Shown here: piece after piece, positions 46,569 through 55,807 of the stretch
Position numbering within the stretch: the stretch's first letter is position 1
Layout of the letters: each line of letters opens with the position of its first letter
Assembly (NCBI GenBank): GCA_027620015.1
Contig: JAQCGH010000007.1
Location: 1-57,626, forward strand
From: Cyanobacteriota bacterium
GTDB lineage: Bacteria; Cyanobacteriota; Cyanobacteriia; PCC-6307; Cyanobiaceae
DNA length: 57,626 nucleotides
Direction: 5' to 3'
Notes under the pieces: generated by a model
Database searches by the model: none
Seen by the model: the letters and a program-made list of their open reading frames with translations, nothing else
What the model was told of the DNA's origin: nothing
Program-made: the position numbers and the translations under genes

Positions 46569-47978
46569 TTGGCTAGCGCTCCCCTTGCCCCGCGGGCCAG
46601 CCAGCCCTTGCCCTTCGCTAGTCCGGAGCAGTTAGACCCCACGCTGCAAGATTTTTTAGAGAAGGCTTCTCGCCAACTCTGCATTTGGCTTGGAAGTGCT
46701 GCCGAGCGCTCACCTCTGCCCGGCTTGAGCGTTTTGCCATCGGTGGAGCCGGAACGTCACGGTTTGGCTCCTGAGATGCTGCTTGCCGATCTTCAGCTGG
46801 TGATGGATGGGGCTTTTAATCCCAACCACCCTGGCGCTCTTGCCCATCTCGACCCACCACCTCTGCCAGCTTCAGTAGCCGCTGATCTGATCTGCGCTGG
46901 CCTGAACAACAACATGTTGGCTGAGGAATTGTCGCCAAGCTTGAGCCGCCTCGAGCGCAGCCTCACGGCCTGGCTGGCTGAGCAGCTTGGCTTGCCAGCG
47001 GGTAGTGGCGGCGTGGCAGCCAGCGGCGGCACCCTTTCCAACTTGATGGCGCTGGTCACGGCGAGGCGCCAGCGGGGCCTCGCCGTAGATGGCCAGGCTG
47101 TAGTAATTGCCAGTATTGATGCCCATGTCTCTCTCGCTAAGTCTCTGGCGGTGATGGGCTTACCCCCCCAGGCCCTGCGCCTAGTGAAAGTGGATAGCCA
47201 TGGTCGGCTCGATCCAGGCGCTTTAGAAGCGGAGCTTGATCAACTGGAGCTAGCAAAGCAATCTGTAATCGCCGTAGTAGCTACCGCAGGCACCACCGTT
47301 CGTGGAGCAGTCGACCCCCTCAGTGAAATATCTGAGATTTGTCACCGGCGCGGCCAATGGTTGCATGTGGATGGCGCCATCGGCGCGGTGTTTGGCCTGG
47401 TGCCTACCCACCGCCATCGGGTTGTTGGGCTTGAGCGAGCCGATTCGATCACTATCAATCCCCAGAAGCTGCTGGGAATAACCAAAACATCATCCTTACT
47501 ACTGCTGGCCCGCCCCCAGGCACTGGCGGAGGTGTTTCACACCGGCCTGCCCTACATGGAGCCGAGTTGGGGAGGTCCCCATGGTGGTGAAAGTGGCCTG
47601 CAGGGCACTCGACCCGCCGAGATCCTCAAGCTTTGGCTCGGTCTGCGGCAGCTCGGACTTGTGGGTATCGAAGCGGTACTCGATGGGGCTATTCAGCGTC
47701 GTCGCCAGCTTCACGCCCTACTGGCACCCCATGGGCGGCTGCAGCTAATCGGCGGCTCTTTTCATCTGCTGGCTTTCACTCCCCATGAATTTGATGCCGC
47801 AGCAAGCCAGGCCTGGAGCGATCGCACTCGCCATAAGCTGCTCCAGGAGCAGTTGATGCTTTCGCGCCCTCACTACGCCGGGCGGCACCATCTCAAGGCA
47901 GTGCTTGGTAACCCCCACACCAAACCAGCCCACCTCGAGAACCTCGCCAGGGTGGTGCATGCCAGCCTTGATCCCTAA
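46569..47978 (+). CDS. PLP-dependent group II decarboxylase
   Basis: 469 residues of the aromatic-amino-acid/diaminobutyrate decarboxylase family. It has AVVIASIDAHVSLAKSL, then the cofactor-contact segment VVATAGTTVRGAVDPL near 235, HVDGAIGAV near 268, and the PLP lysine in SITINPQKLLGITKTSS near 300. Many relatives have NPHKW at that site; here the residue before the lysine is Gln. A good candidate for L-2,4-diaminobutyrate or a related decarboxylase, but the substrate is not shown. Starts at TTG 46569. Confidence 0.88.
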   Translation: MASAPLAPRASQPLPFASPEQLDPTLQDFLEKASRQLCIWLGSAAERSPLPGLSVLPSVEPERHGLAPEMLLADLQLVMDGAFNPNHPGALAHLDPPPLPASVAADLICAGLNNNMLAEELSPSLSRLERSLTAWLAEQLGLPAGSGGVAASGGTLSNLMALVTARRQRGLAVDGQAVVIASIDAHVSLAKSLAVMGLPPQALRLVKVDSHGRLDPGALEAELDQLELAKQSVIAVVATAGTTVRGAVDPLSEISEICHRRGQWLHVDGAIGAVFGLVPTHRHRVVGLERADSITINPQKLLGITKTSSLLLLARPQALAEVFHTGLPYMEPSWGGPHGGESGLQGTRPAEILKLWLGLRQLGLVGIEAVLDGAIQRRRQLHALLAPHGRLQLIGGSFHLLAFTPHEFDAAASQAWSDRTRHKLLQEQLMLSRPHYAGRHHLKAVLGNPHTKPAHLENLARVVHASLDP

Positions 47979-47993
47979 TTCTCATTAACCTCC

Positions 47994-48230
47994 TTGAGTG
48001 AACCCCCTACTGGGACGAGCACCGGACGCGGCCGGTTGGTCGCAATCGTGACTGGCACCATTTCGGTACTCATTGGTGTTCTTTATCTGGCCATGATCGT
48101 GGTGCTCGATAGTCGAGGACCACTGCAGCCTCCGCCACCGGAGGCCTTAGTCGAACTGGCGGTTAATCGGCCCGAGGCCTTGGCGGCAAGCTCGGTTGCT
48201 TTTCCTTCAGTGGTTGCACCACCCGATTGA
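47994..48230 (+). CDS. Small single-pass membrane protein, unknown
   Basis: 78 residues with one helix near 17-38 (AIVTGTISVLIGVLYLAMIVVL) and a proline-rich tail. It starts at TTG 47994, 15 bases after the decarboxylase stop, so it may be co-transcribed. The end overlaps the convergent GTPase gene by 68 bases. No family is recognised. Confidence 0.55.
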   Translation: MSEPPTGTSTGRGRLVAIVTGTISVLIGVLYLAMIVVLDSRGPLQPPPPEALVELAVNRPEALAASSVAFPSVVAPPD

Positions 48231-49710
48231 AGGCGGCTTTCAAAAAGTGACTCATGGCCCCTTCTCGACGACTGAGGTCGTATTGCTGTTGCACGACCTC
48301 TTGCACACCGCCGTCTCCCCAGTCTTGGTCACGCTCGAAGTAAGTGATGAAGCTCAGTCCTGCAACGCGGGTGAGCCATGCGGCACTAATTGCCTGAATG
48401 GCACGGCTCAAAACCAAAGCAGGTACGTTGAGACTCAGAGCAGCACTTAGCAGGTTGACGCCCCCTTTTACCAGCCCAAGGCCAGCCATGGTGCGCCCCA
48501 CCGATAGTGCCAGGTCCTGGGCGCTCTGGCGGCTCATGCTTATGCCATATGTACGGGCGATCTCTACCACCATCTGGGCATTTACAGCTGCGGCACCGAG
48601 CAGGTCCAGGCCAGGTAGTGGTGTGACGGCAAGGACCCCGGCTCCGATCCACATGTAGCGATCAACGATCGCCTCGCAATCGGTGCGGCGCTGCTGGGTC
48701 AGGAGGGAGCGGCTTGCTTCACTGAGCCGCCGGCACTGCAACAGCAGGTTGTCAGCAATCAGTTCTTCCCCATCGGCGTGGAGCACAGCCGCGATTCGCC
48801 TTAAAAGGGCATCGACTTCAGCAGCGGGCTGCAGGGGCCGCCCACCTGGCATGGGCACGCTTTGGGGTGACGCGCTTGCGGGAATCACGTCTTCCGCAGC
48901 AATGCGCTCGCGGCTGCGTTGGCGCAGTAGATGCAGCAACCTTGCCTCCTCCTGTTCGCCGCGCAGGTCGCACTTGTTGAGCACCAGCATCAGTCGCTTG
49001 CCCAGCCCAGCCAAGGCTTCAAAAACCTCAAGCTCGGCGGAGCGCAGGTCGCCATCCACCACAAGCAAGAGCAGGTCCGCCTTGCTTGCCTGATCTCGAG
49101 CTAGCCGTTCCCGTTCCAGTCCGGCCACACCTGCTTCGAGGATGCCGGGCGTGTCGACCAGAATCACTGCTCGTTGCAGGCTGCGCAGACGTAAGCGATA
49201 GCGCTGGGCTTCGTTGGTAGATCCCATGGCAGCCCCAACTTTGCCCACCAGCTCTTGAAGAAGGGCTCGGATTAGTGAGGTCTTGCCTGCCGACCCAGTT
49301 CCGAAAAGCACAATCACGAGGTCGCCCCTTTCCAGTTCGGCCTGCATGCGCTGACGCTCTTGACGCAGGCCTTCGCGTTGCACCGCATCGCGAACTCGAT
49401 CGAGGGTTTGATCGATGGCTGCCAGGTTTTGGGCGGCTGCCTCCCGGCGGTTACCCGGGGGTAGCAAGCTGGCCCTTGCTTTTGGTGAGGCCTTGCCTGC
49501 AATGGTCTGCAGCCACGGCCAGGCCAGTTGCACCAGCAGCAACACGAAGGCAACGAAAACAAGCGCAAATACAGGCTGAACGATCCAGCTCGGCAGATAC
49601 CAGCTCAGCTGCCAGTAGAGGTTGTTGACACCCTGCAGCACCGCGCCAACGGCAATCAGTGCCAGCAATGCCAGGCCGGCGATCATCCAGAGGCGGTTGC
49701 GGGTGCTCAC
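48163..49710 (-). CDS. Membrane-associated GTPase with DUF697 domain
   Basis: 515 residues. Two N-terminal membrane helices (10-25 and 40-65) are followed by an Era-like GTPase domain with G1 GTGSAGKTS near 137, G3 DTPG near 185, and G4 NKCD near 245. The C-terminal DUF697-type region (LPGLDLLGAAAVNAQMVVEIARTYG) has further hydrophobic segments. This architecture is common in cyanobacteria and its function is unknown. It lies 10 bases after the penicillin-binding-protein stop on the same strand. Confidence 0.88.
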   Translation of the reverse strand: MSTRNRLWMIAGLALLALIAVGAVLQGVNNLYWQLSWYLPSWIVQPVFALVFVAFVLLLVQLAWPWLQTIAGKASPKARASLLPPGNRREAAAQNLAAIDQTLDRVRDAVQREGLRQERQRMQAELERGDLVIVLFGTGSAGKTSLIRALLQELVGKVGAAMGSTNEAQRYRLRLRSLQRAVILVDTPGILEAGVAGLERERLARDQASKADLLLLVVDGDLRSAELEVFEALAGLGKRLMLVLNKCDLRGEQEEARLLHLLRQRSRERIAAEDVIPASASPQSVPMPGGRPLQPAAEVDALLRRIAAVLHADGEELIADNLLLQCRRLSEASRSLLTQQRRTDCEAIVDRYMWIGAGVLAVTPLPGLDLLGAAAVNAQMVVEIARTYGISMSRQSAQDLALSVGRTMAGLGLVKGGVNLLSAALSLNVPALVLSRAIQAISAAWLTRVAGLSFITYFERDQDWGDGGVQEVVQQQYDLSRREGAMSHFLKAAFNRVVQPLKEKQPSLPPRPRAD

Positions 49711-49720
49711 AATTCAGGCA

Positions 49721-51886
49721 TCAGGATCGGGCTGCTCGGATGATCTCGCTCCACAGTCCTGCAGCCAAGGCGCTGCTGGCGCGGCTTGGGCTGTTGTCGT
49801 CATTACCCAACCAGATACCCACTACCCAGTGGCGCTGCGGTTCATAGCCAACAAAAAGCAAATCGCGGCCTTGATTGGTTGTGCCGGTTTTGCCACCCTC
49901 CTGACCGCCAAGACTGGCCATCTGGCCCGTACCCCTTTGCACAACGGCCCGCAGCAACTGCTGCATGACGCGGGCCGTTGCTTCGCCGCTGACGCGGCGT
50001 CCCGCCTGGGGTGTTGCCGGGGCGTTCGCCTCGCGGCACTGGCTTGATGACTGGCCGATACAGGTCTCTCCATCGGTAAGCCGCCGAATAGTGGTTGGGG
50101 AGTGCCAAACGCCATCGTTGGCGATTGCTGCGTAGGCAGCTGTTAGCTCCAGCAGGGTGACCTCGCTCTGGCCGAGGGCCAGTCCGGGCACAGCCCCCAG
50201 GGGGCTGGTGAAGCCAAGATCGCGAGCTTTTTGGACTATTGCATCAAGTCCCACCCGCTGGGCCAGACGCAGCGCTGCTGTGTTGCTACTAGTAGCGAAT
50301 GCAGACACCAGGCTCAAACTTCCGACACAACTACTGCTAAAGGTCTGACCGCGCCAGCGCAATGGCGAACAGTTGATCGGATCACTGGGCTTGCCGCCCC
50401 GCTCGAGAGCGACCAAATAGGGAACCAGCTTGAATGTGCTGCCGGGCTGGCGCATAGCCATTGTGGCCCGATTGAACTGGCTCTGGCGGTAGTCGCGACC
50501 GCCGGCAAGGGCCAGGATTCCGCCAGTGCGCGAATCGAGCACCGCTACTGCACCTTCCTCTACGCCCAACCTCTGGCTGGCACTAAGTCGTTGGCGTAAC
50601 AGCCGTTCCACGTGTGCCTGCAGGCTGCGATTCAAATAGGTATCGATCAGAAAATTTCCCTCGGCAGCCACGTCAGCCCCCACCAGCTGATCGAGGTCGC
50701 GGCCCACCTGGTCTGAATAAAAAGGCACTCCGCCAATAGATGTGTTTCCACTGCAGGCTTGAGGCGAAAGCCGGATTGGGCTGCGACGGCCGCTACGGCT
50801 CTGATCGTCACTTATGCGGCCGGTATCGCCCATCTTTCTGAGCACAGCATTGCGGGAACTCAGGGCAGCCTGTGGATCGAAGCAGGGGTCGTAGCCATTG
50901 GGTGAGGGAAGCAGTCCCACCAGAAGGGCGGCCTCCTCAAGCTTCAGGTCGCTTGCTGGCTTGCCAAAATAGTGGCGGGAGGCATCCTCGAAACCCCAGC
51001 CAACGCCGAGATAAACGCGGTTGAGGTAGCTCAGCAACAGATCTCGCTTGCTGAAGCGTGCCTCCAGCTGCAGCGCCACCAGCAATTCACGCCACTTGCG
51101 CGCCAAGGTTTCACCTTGACCCACCTGATCGGGGTAGAGGCTGCGTGCTAGTTGCTGGGTGAGAGTGCTGCCTCCCTCCAGCACCCTTCCGCCAAGCACG
51201 TTAGTAACAAGGGCTCGCCCTGTTCCAACAGGGTCGACTCCGGGATGCCACCAAAAGCGGCTGTCCTCACTGGCAAGCAGGGCATCGATCAACTCCCGGG
51301 GAAAGGCCTGCAAGGATTTCAGCTCCCTGTGTTCGCTGGCCTGGGCAGTTGCGATTGCTTTGCCCTGGCGGTCATAGATCACCAGGGGCCCACGCACCGT
51401 GGCGAGGCTGCCGCGAATGGGCACCTGCAAGCCGGAGATGGCCTGCAGGCCAAATCCACCTAGGGCGGCTGCAGCAAGTATCAAGCTGATTAACCGCAGC
51501 AACCTTTGCAGCTGGGGTAGGGGGCGGATCTGGAAATCAAGCTCAGGCAGTCCCGCCTCCTGGCTAGGGCCAAATCGCAGACTGTCGCCGTTACGGAGAA
51601 GCAACTGCTGCACCCGCCGTCCACTCCACCACAGGCCGTTTGTTGAGCTGTCGTCGCTCAGCAACCAGTGGGATCCCCGCTGCTCCAGCAGGGCGTGCTG
51701 GCGGCTGACCGCTTGATGGTCAATGCTTATTTGACAATCGTTGTCTCGACCAATGCGGTATGTGCCCGGGTGAAGGGGCAGAAGGCGCGAGGCTTTGCCA
51801 GCTATGTGAATTTGGAGTTGTGCTTGGCCTGGCTGGCTAAACCGCTGCCAACGTCGGCTTAGGGCTTCAAGCGCTGGGTTGGCCAT
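49721..51886 (-). CDS. FHA domain-containing penicillin-binding protein, class A
   Basis: 721 residues: an N-terminal FHA domain (about 20-115: GTYRIGRDNDCQISID, SRQHALLE, STNGLW), then a membrane helix near 130. A GT51 glycosyltransferase (about 175-340) follows, with LLASEDSRFWWHPGVDPVGTGRAL and GGSTLTQQLARSL. The transpeptidase domain has active-site serine in GSTFKLVPY near 480, SSNTAAL and KTGTTNQ. The FHA domain recognises phosphothreonine, so this cell-wall synthase is probably controlled by a Ser/Thr kinase. ATG 51886 overlaps the lspA stop by 20 bases. Confidence 0.93.
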   Translation of the reverse strand: MANPALEALSRRWQRFSQPGQAQLQIHIAGKASRLLPLHPGTYRIGRDNDCQISIDHQAVSRQHALLEQRGSHWLLSDDSSTNGLWWSGRRVQQLLLRNGDSLRFGPSQEAGLPELDFQIRPLPQLQRLLRLISLILAAAALGGFGLQAISGLQVPIRGSLATVRGPLVIYDRQGKAIATAQASEHRELKSLQAFPRELIDALLASEDSRFWWHPGVDPVGTGRALVTNVLGGRVLEGGSTLTQQLARSLYPDQVGQGETLARKWRELLVALQLEARFSKRDLLLSYLNRVYLGVGWGFEDASRHYFGKPASDLKLEEAALLVGLLPSPNGYDPCFDPQAALSSRNAVLRKMGDTGRISDDQSRSGRRSPIRLSPQACSGNTSIGGVPFYSDQVGRDLDQLVGADVAAEGNFLIDTYLNRSLQAHVERLLRQRLSASQRLGVEEGAVAVLDSRTGGILALAGGRDYRQSQFNRATMAMRQPGSTFKLVPYLVALERGGKPSDPINCSPLRWRGQTFSSSCVGSLSLVSAFATSSNTAALRLAQRVGLDAIVQKARDLGFTSPLGAVPGLALGQSEVTLLELTAAYAAIANDGVWHSPTTIRRLTDGETCIGQSSSQCREANAPATPQAGRRVSGEATARVMQQLLRAVVQRGTGQMASLGGQEGGKTGTTNQGRDLLFVGYEPQRHWVVGIWLGNDDNSPSRASSALAAGLWSEIIRAARS

Positions 51887-52334
51887 GGCTACCCAACAGC
51901 TCGATGGCGAAGCAAAGTACCGCCAGATTGATGGCCACATCGGCCAGATTGAACACAGGGAAGCTCACCGGCACCAGGGCTAAAAAATCCACCACAAAGC
52001 CAAGTCGCCAGCGATCAAGGCCATTTCCCAGAGCTCCCCCCAGCAGCAGGCCTACCCCAAGGCTCCGGGTGAGGGTCATTTGACCCTGCCTCTGAATCCA
52101 TACGGCCAAACCAATAGAGACCACCAGGCTCACTAGACCTAGTAGCTGGGTATTAGCACTGAAAAGGCTGAAGGCCGCTCCGGTGTTGCGGACAAGCTGG
52201 AGGGAGAGCAGCCCAGGCAGAAAAGCCGAACCGCCCTCTAGCGGCAGATTTGCAACGGCCAGGGCTTTGCTGCTCTGGTCGAGCAACAACACCGTTGCAG
52301 CGCAGGCGTAGGGGAGGTTGCGCTGCCGTCTCAT
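51867..52334 (-). CDS. lspA: Signal peptidase II
   Basis: A membrane aspartyl protease that cleaves prolipoprotein signal peptides. The 155-residue protein has four helices, with the catalytic aspartates in GNGLDRWRLGFVVDF near 105 and FNLADVAINLAV near 130. ATG 52334 overlaps the bioY stop by 4 bases (ATGA), and its own stop overlaps the penicillin-binding protein. This makes bioY, lspA and the cell-wall synthase one coupled operon. Confidence 0.95.
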   Translation of the reverse strand: MRRQRNLPYACAATVLLLDQSSKALAVANLPLEGGSAFLPGLLSLQLVRNTGAAFSLFSANTQLLGLVSLVVSIGLAVWIQRQGQMTLTRSLGVGLLLGGALGNGLDRWRLGFVVDFLALVPVSFPVFNLADVAINLAVLCFAIELLGSHGQPSA

Positions 52335-52906
52335 GACTCCACCAGTAGCAAACGGCGCAGCAGTAGGGCCATCAGCGCTACAGCGCAGCAAAGGAGCAAC
52401 TGAGGCAGCAATGGCGCCAGGCTGTAGCTGAATAGGAGGATTCCAAGATTTGGTCCCCAGCGCCCAGCCAGTGCACCCAGCAAAAGGTTGGCTACACCGC
52501 AGATCTGTAGGACGCCCAGCCCGACCACTGCGGCTCCAAACAAATTAAGCAACTCGCCCATGTTCTGCTGGCGCACGAGTTTGCCGGTGAGCCAAGCGGC
52601 AGGGATAAACCCCGCCAGATAGCCAAAGCCAGGATCCAGTAGGTACGTGCCACCCCCCCCACCCTGAAAAACTGGAAGCTGAAGTAGACCCAAACTTATG
52701 TAGGCCACTGCTGCGAGCATGCTGCTACGTGGGCCGCAAACCAATGCGGTTAGTAGCAAGGCAGGCACCTGAAGGGTTATGGGCAAGGTCGTCAGAGCCA
52801 AGCCGCCGTTAGCGGTCGGATGCGGTGCAGCGGCCTGTATTAGTCCGCCTACCAAGATCAGCAATAGACCGGCGATTGCGCCGCTCCAGGTGGCTAGGGC
52901 CCTCAA
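52331..52906 (-). CDS. bioY: Biotin transporter BioY
   Basis: A 191-residue membrane protein with about six helices of the ECF/BioY S-component family. The segments PITLQVPALLLTALVCGPRSSMLAAVAYISLGLLQLPVF near 42 and GFGYLAGFIPAAWLTGKL near 92 are diagnostic. BioY can bind biotin alone or with EcfAT. The start is TTG 52906, but other codons nearby are possible. It is divergent from sipA, with a 77-base gap. Confidence 0.92.
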   Translation of the reverse strand: MRALATWSGAIAGLLLILVGGLIQAAAPHPTANGGLALTTLPITLQVPALLLTALVCGPRSSMLAAVAYISLGLLQLPVFQGGGGGTYLLDPGFGYLAGFIPAAWLTGKLVRQQNMGELLNLFGAAVVGLGVLQICGVANLLLGALAGRWGPNLGILLFSYSLAPLLPQLLLCCAVALMALLLRRLLLVES

Positions 52907-52983
52907 CTGATCACGTCATATCTAGTTTCCATTTTGGGGGTCGAGCTAACGGGCCGTCTAACTTCGAGCCATTAAGGGAAACT

Positions 52984-53235
52984 ATGGACGAGCCACAAGG
53001 AGCCGAGTCGTTGGAGCTACTACCTTTTGCTGTGGGCGATGCAGTGCAGCTAAAGGGCCGGCCCAACTACCTAAAAACGGCTGATCCAATGCCGATGTTG
53101 CGTCCCCCAGACCTGGTGGATAGCGATGAGCAGGGCTTGGTGCTTGCTATCAAGGCGCGCAATCAACTGTCAGTTCGTTTCCGTCGCGGCACTTTTTTGC
53201 TGGAAGCCGACCAACTACAGGCTGCAGTGACTTAA
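52984..53235 (+). CDS. sipA: SipA-like regulator, NblS-interacting
   Basis: 83 residues. The SH3-like barrel motif YLKTADPMPMLRPPDLV near residue 30 and LSVRFRRGTFLLEADQLQAA near 60 match SipA, which stimulates the stress sensor kinase NblS (Hik33). The name NAD(P)H dehydrogenase assembly protein is used in databases for the same family. ATG 52984 is chosen because family similarity starts shortly after. The stop is 2 bases from the convergent M16 gene. Confidence 0.9.
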   Translation: MDEPQGAESLELLPFAVGDAVQLKGRPNYLKTADPMPMLRPPDLVDSDEQGLVLAIKARNQLSVRFRRGTFLLEADQLQAAVT

Positions 53236-53236
53236 T

Positions 53237-54535
53237 TCAGGCACTGAGACCATGGCGCATCCAGGCATGTTCTGCGGCGGCTATTGCTGGCGCCGGGCCA
53301 CAGATGCTCAGGGCGGGAGTCGAAAGTCTGCGGCGAGCTGCCTCGAGAAGGGTGCCAGCATCCAGTTGCTGGGCTCGCTCGAGGCTGTCCTCTACGTATG
53401 TCCAGCCCAGTCCATGGCCCAACACCAGCGCCTGACGATCTGCGATTTGGCCACAGGTCTGGCGCCCTATGGCATCCTGGCCGCGGTATTTCGCCTTGGC
53501 CAAAGCGAGCTCAGAAGAGCTCAAAGGCTGAACAAGAAGCCTTTGCCACTCCTCTAAAAGAGCAGTGGTTGCTTCTTCTGCCCGCTCGGCTGATGTAGAG
53601 AGATGCCAGATAAAAGGCGTGGCACCCCTACGTGCTGGCATGTGGACCCCAACGTCGTACGCCAAGCCTCGTTCCTCTCTCATAGTCACGAACAGGCGGC
53701 TGGACATGCCCATGCCTAGGTGGGCCTGAAGTAGCCGCAAGGCCAACCCGTCCGGATGACTAAGGGGCACTGTCGCCGCACCAAGCATCAGCACCAGTTG
53801 TTCTGTCTCCTGCTCCAAGCAGGAAAAGCGCTCCAGTTCGGAGGATGCAGCTGGTCCATCGCCGGGGCTCAGTGGGCCCGTTTTCCAGGGGCGGTTAATT
53901 AGTAAGGGATTGAGCAACTGGGGCAGTTCATCATCCAGATCTCCGCATGCCACTAACAGGGCGCCGTTCTGGCCGAGCTCAGGTACCAACGCAGCTATCT
54001 GCTCGGTGTGCAGGGCAGCTAGTTCTCCATCTACTCCGAGAGGGTCGTGGCCATAAGGGCCATCGCCATAAAGTAAGTGGCGCAGCTGATCGTGGGCTAG
54101 CTGAAAAGGATCCTCTCGCTGGCGCTGCAGGCTCTGAAGATTTAGGTCCCTCTCTAGATCGAGTTGGTCGGGGCTCAGCCAGGGCTGTTGAGCCATGAAT
54201 AGCAACAGGGGAAGCAGCTCGCTCGTGTCGCTGCTGGCGCACTTGAGGCTGATCACCAGGCAGTCCTCCGCAGCTTCAGCGCGCAGAGCGGCCCCACGCC
54301 CCTCCACTAGGTCGGCCAAGGCTTCAGGTCCGTAGGTGCCGCAACCGCGGGTCATCAAGCCAGCTAGCAATTGACAAGCCCCGCGCTGACCGGGCAAATC
54401 CTGACTGCTGCCTCCACGTATCCATAGTCGGCAAGCTGCAATTGCAGGACCAGGCCGGTGCTTCCAGATCAGTGGTAGGCCACCATCAAGGCTGCACTGC
54501 TGCCAGTTATCAGTACATGTATTGGTGCTGATCAT
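53237..54535 (-). CDS. M16 family peptidase-like subunit, non-catalytic
   Basis: 432 residues with the M16 fold. At the position of the zinc motif HxxEH it reads RGACQLLAGLMTRG, so the catalytic residues are missing. This looks like the inactive partner of the heterodimeric M16B type. The C-terminal half has the typical RLFVTMREERGLAYDVGVHM segment. Its start overlaps the stop of the catalytic partner by 4 bases (ATGA), consistent with a two-subunit enzyme. Confidence 0.88.
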   Translation of the reverse strand: MISTNTCTDNWQQCSLDGGLPLIWKHRPGPAIAACRLWIRGGSSQDLPGQRGACQLLAGLMTRGCGTYGPEALADLVEGRGAALRAEAAEDCLVISLKCASSDTSELLPLLLFMAQQPWLSPDQLDLERDLNLQSLQRQREDPFQLAHDQLRHLLYGDGPYGHDPLGVDGELAALHTEQIAALVPELGQNGALLVACGDLDDELPQLLNPLLINRPWKTGPLSPGDGPAASSELERFSCLEQETEQLVLMLGAATVPLSHPDGLALRLLQAHLGMGMSSRLFVTMREERGLAYDVGVHMPARRGATPFIWHLSTSAERAEEATTALLEEWQRLLVQPLSSSELALAKAKYRGQDAIGRQTCGQIADRQALVLGHGLGWTYVEDSLERAQQLDAGTLLEAARRRLSTPALSICGPAPAIAAAEHAWMRHGLSA

Positions 54536-55800
54536 GTCGGCACCGCCTCGAGAATGCAGGCCCGGCTGATATCAAGCAAGGGCAGCGAGTGTTGAAGTAA
54601 TTCATCCGCACTCCAGCAGATGATTTCTTCAAGAGGCAGTTCCAGCCGGTGATGGCGTCTCCAGAGACGGTTGTTGCCGACCAGGCCTGCCACACCTCCA
54701 GCTGCTTCTAAACCAAAGCGGTAGCCGTTCGCCACAAGACGCTGGGCCCGCTTCCATTCCGCCTCAGCAATACCCTCCTGCACCAACTCGGACAAGACCG
54801 TATCAATTGCTCCGCGGACGGAGGCCAGCTCGTCTGTTTCGCAAATTGCCTCCAGCAGGGCAAAACTGCCGAACTCCATCACGTGCAGATCGAGATCGAT
54901 GCTTTCCACGATTCGAAGTTGCTCTCGCAGCCTTTCCACCAGGCGGCTTCGGCGCCCCTCGGCCAGCACTGTTGTCAGCAGGTCTGCGCCCATCACATCG
55001 TGCAATTGAGCGGCAGGAGGCAAGCCCCAAAGCATCAGCAGTCGCGCTGATTCGAGGCGCTGGACTTCAATCCGGTGCTCCCCTGGCTGCACCAAGAGGG
55101 TTGGCTGGCTGAAGGGTTCTTCAAGTAGTGGCAATTGTGCTAGGTCGCTTCCAGCGATGCGCGCAGCCAATTTCTCCTGCTCAAGTGCGCCGCTAATGGC
55201 GAGCACGCAACGGTTGGCGCCATACAAACGCCCATGGAAGGCGGCCATGGCATCAGGTGTCTGCTCAAGCAGCAGCTCACGCTTGCCGAGGATCGGCTTG
55301 CCGTAGGAGTGTCTTGGGCAGCCGAGTTGCAGTAAATGCTGCAGGGCAATTTCATCAGGCTGATCCTCACTTTGGGCCAGCTCCTCGAGCACCACACGCC
55401 GTTCCATGTCGAAGGCTGCGGCATCGATGCGGGGATGCAGCACCAGATCGAGCAGTAGATCGAGGGCGTTTGCAGCGGCATCAGGCGGAATTAAAACGTG
55501 GTAGTGAACGTCGTCGAAGCCAGTGGCGGCATTGCTGTTGCCACCCATTGCCTCGATGCGAAGGTCAAATTCACCAGGCCCGAGCAGCTCGCTGCCCTTG
55601 AACACCATGTGTTCAAGAAAATGTGCCATGCCGCTTTCTGCAGCTGATTCAAAAACGCTTCCTGCCCGGCACCAAAAGTCAAGACACACCAGCGGTGAGT
55701 CGGGCAAGAAAAGGCTTACTACGGTGGCGCCGTTGGCGAGAATTTGATCGCTGGGGCTAGCCAGGCCTGGAAGCAGGGGCTGGGATAGGGCCAGGGGCAA
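54532..55800 (-). CDS. M16 family zinc peptidase, catalytic subunit
   Basis: 422 residues. The HxxEH zinc motif is in SGMAHFLEHMVFKGS near residue 63, and the third ligand lies about 75 residues on, in RRVVLEELAQSEDQ. It probably forms a heterodimer with the non-catalytic subunit encoded next. These proteins degrade short peptides or process proteins; the target is unknown. Its start is 7 bases from the pcyA start on the other strand, so one of these starts is likely set differently. Confidence 0.92.
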   Translation of the reverse strand: MPLALSQPLLPGLASPSDQILANGATVVSLFLPDSPLVCLDFWCRAGSVFESAAESGMAHFLEHMVFKGSELLGPGEFDLRIEAMGGNSNAATGFDDVHYHVLIPPDAAANALDLLLDLVLHPRIDAAAFDMERRVVLEELAQSEDQPDEIALQHLLQLGCPRHSYGKPILGKRELLLEQTPDAMAAFHGRLYGANRCVLAISGALEQEKLAARIAGSDLAQLPLLEEPFSQPTLLVQPGEHRIEVQRLESARLLMLWGLPPAAQLHDVMGADLLTTVLAEGRRSRLVERLREQLRIVESIDLDLHVMEFGSFALLEAICETDELASVRGAIDTVLSELVQEGIAEAEWKRAQRLVANGYRFGLEAAGGVAGLVGNNRLWRRHHRLELPLEEIICWSADELLQHSLPLLDISRACILEAVPT

Positions 55801-55807
55801 GATTTAG

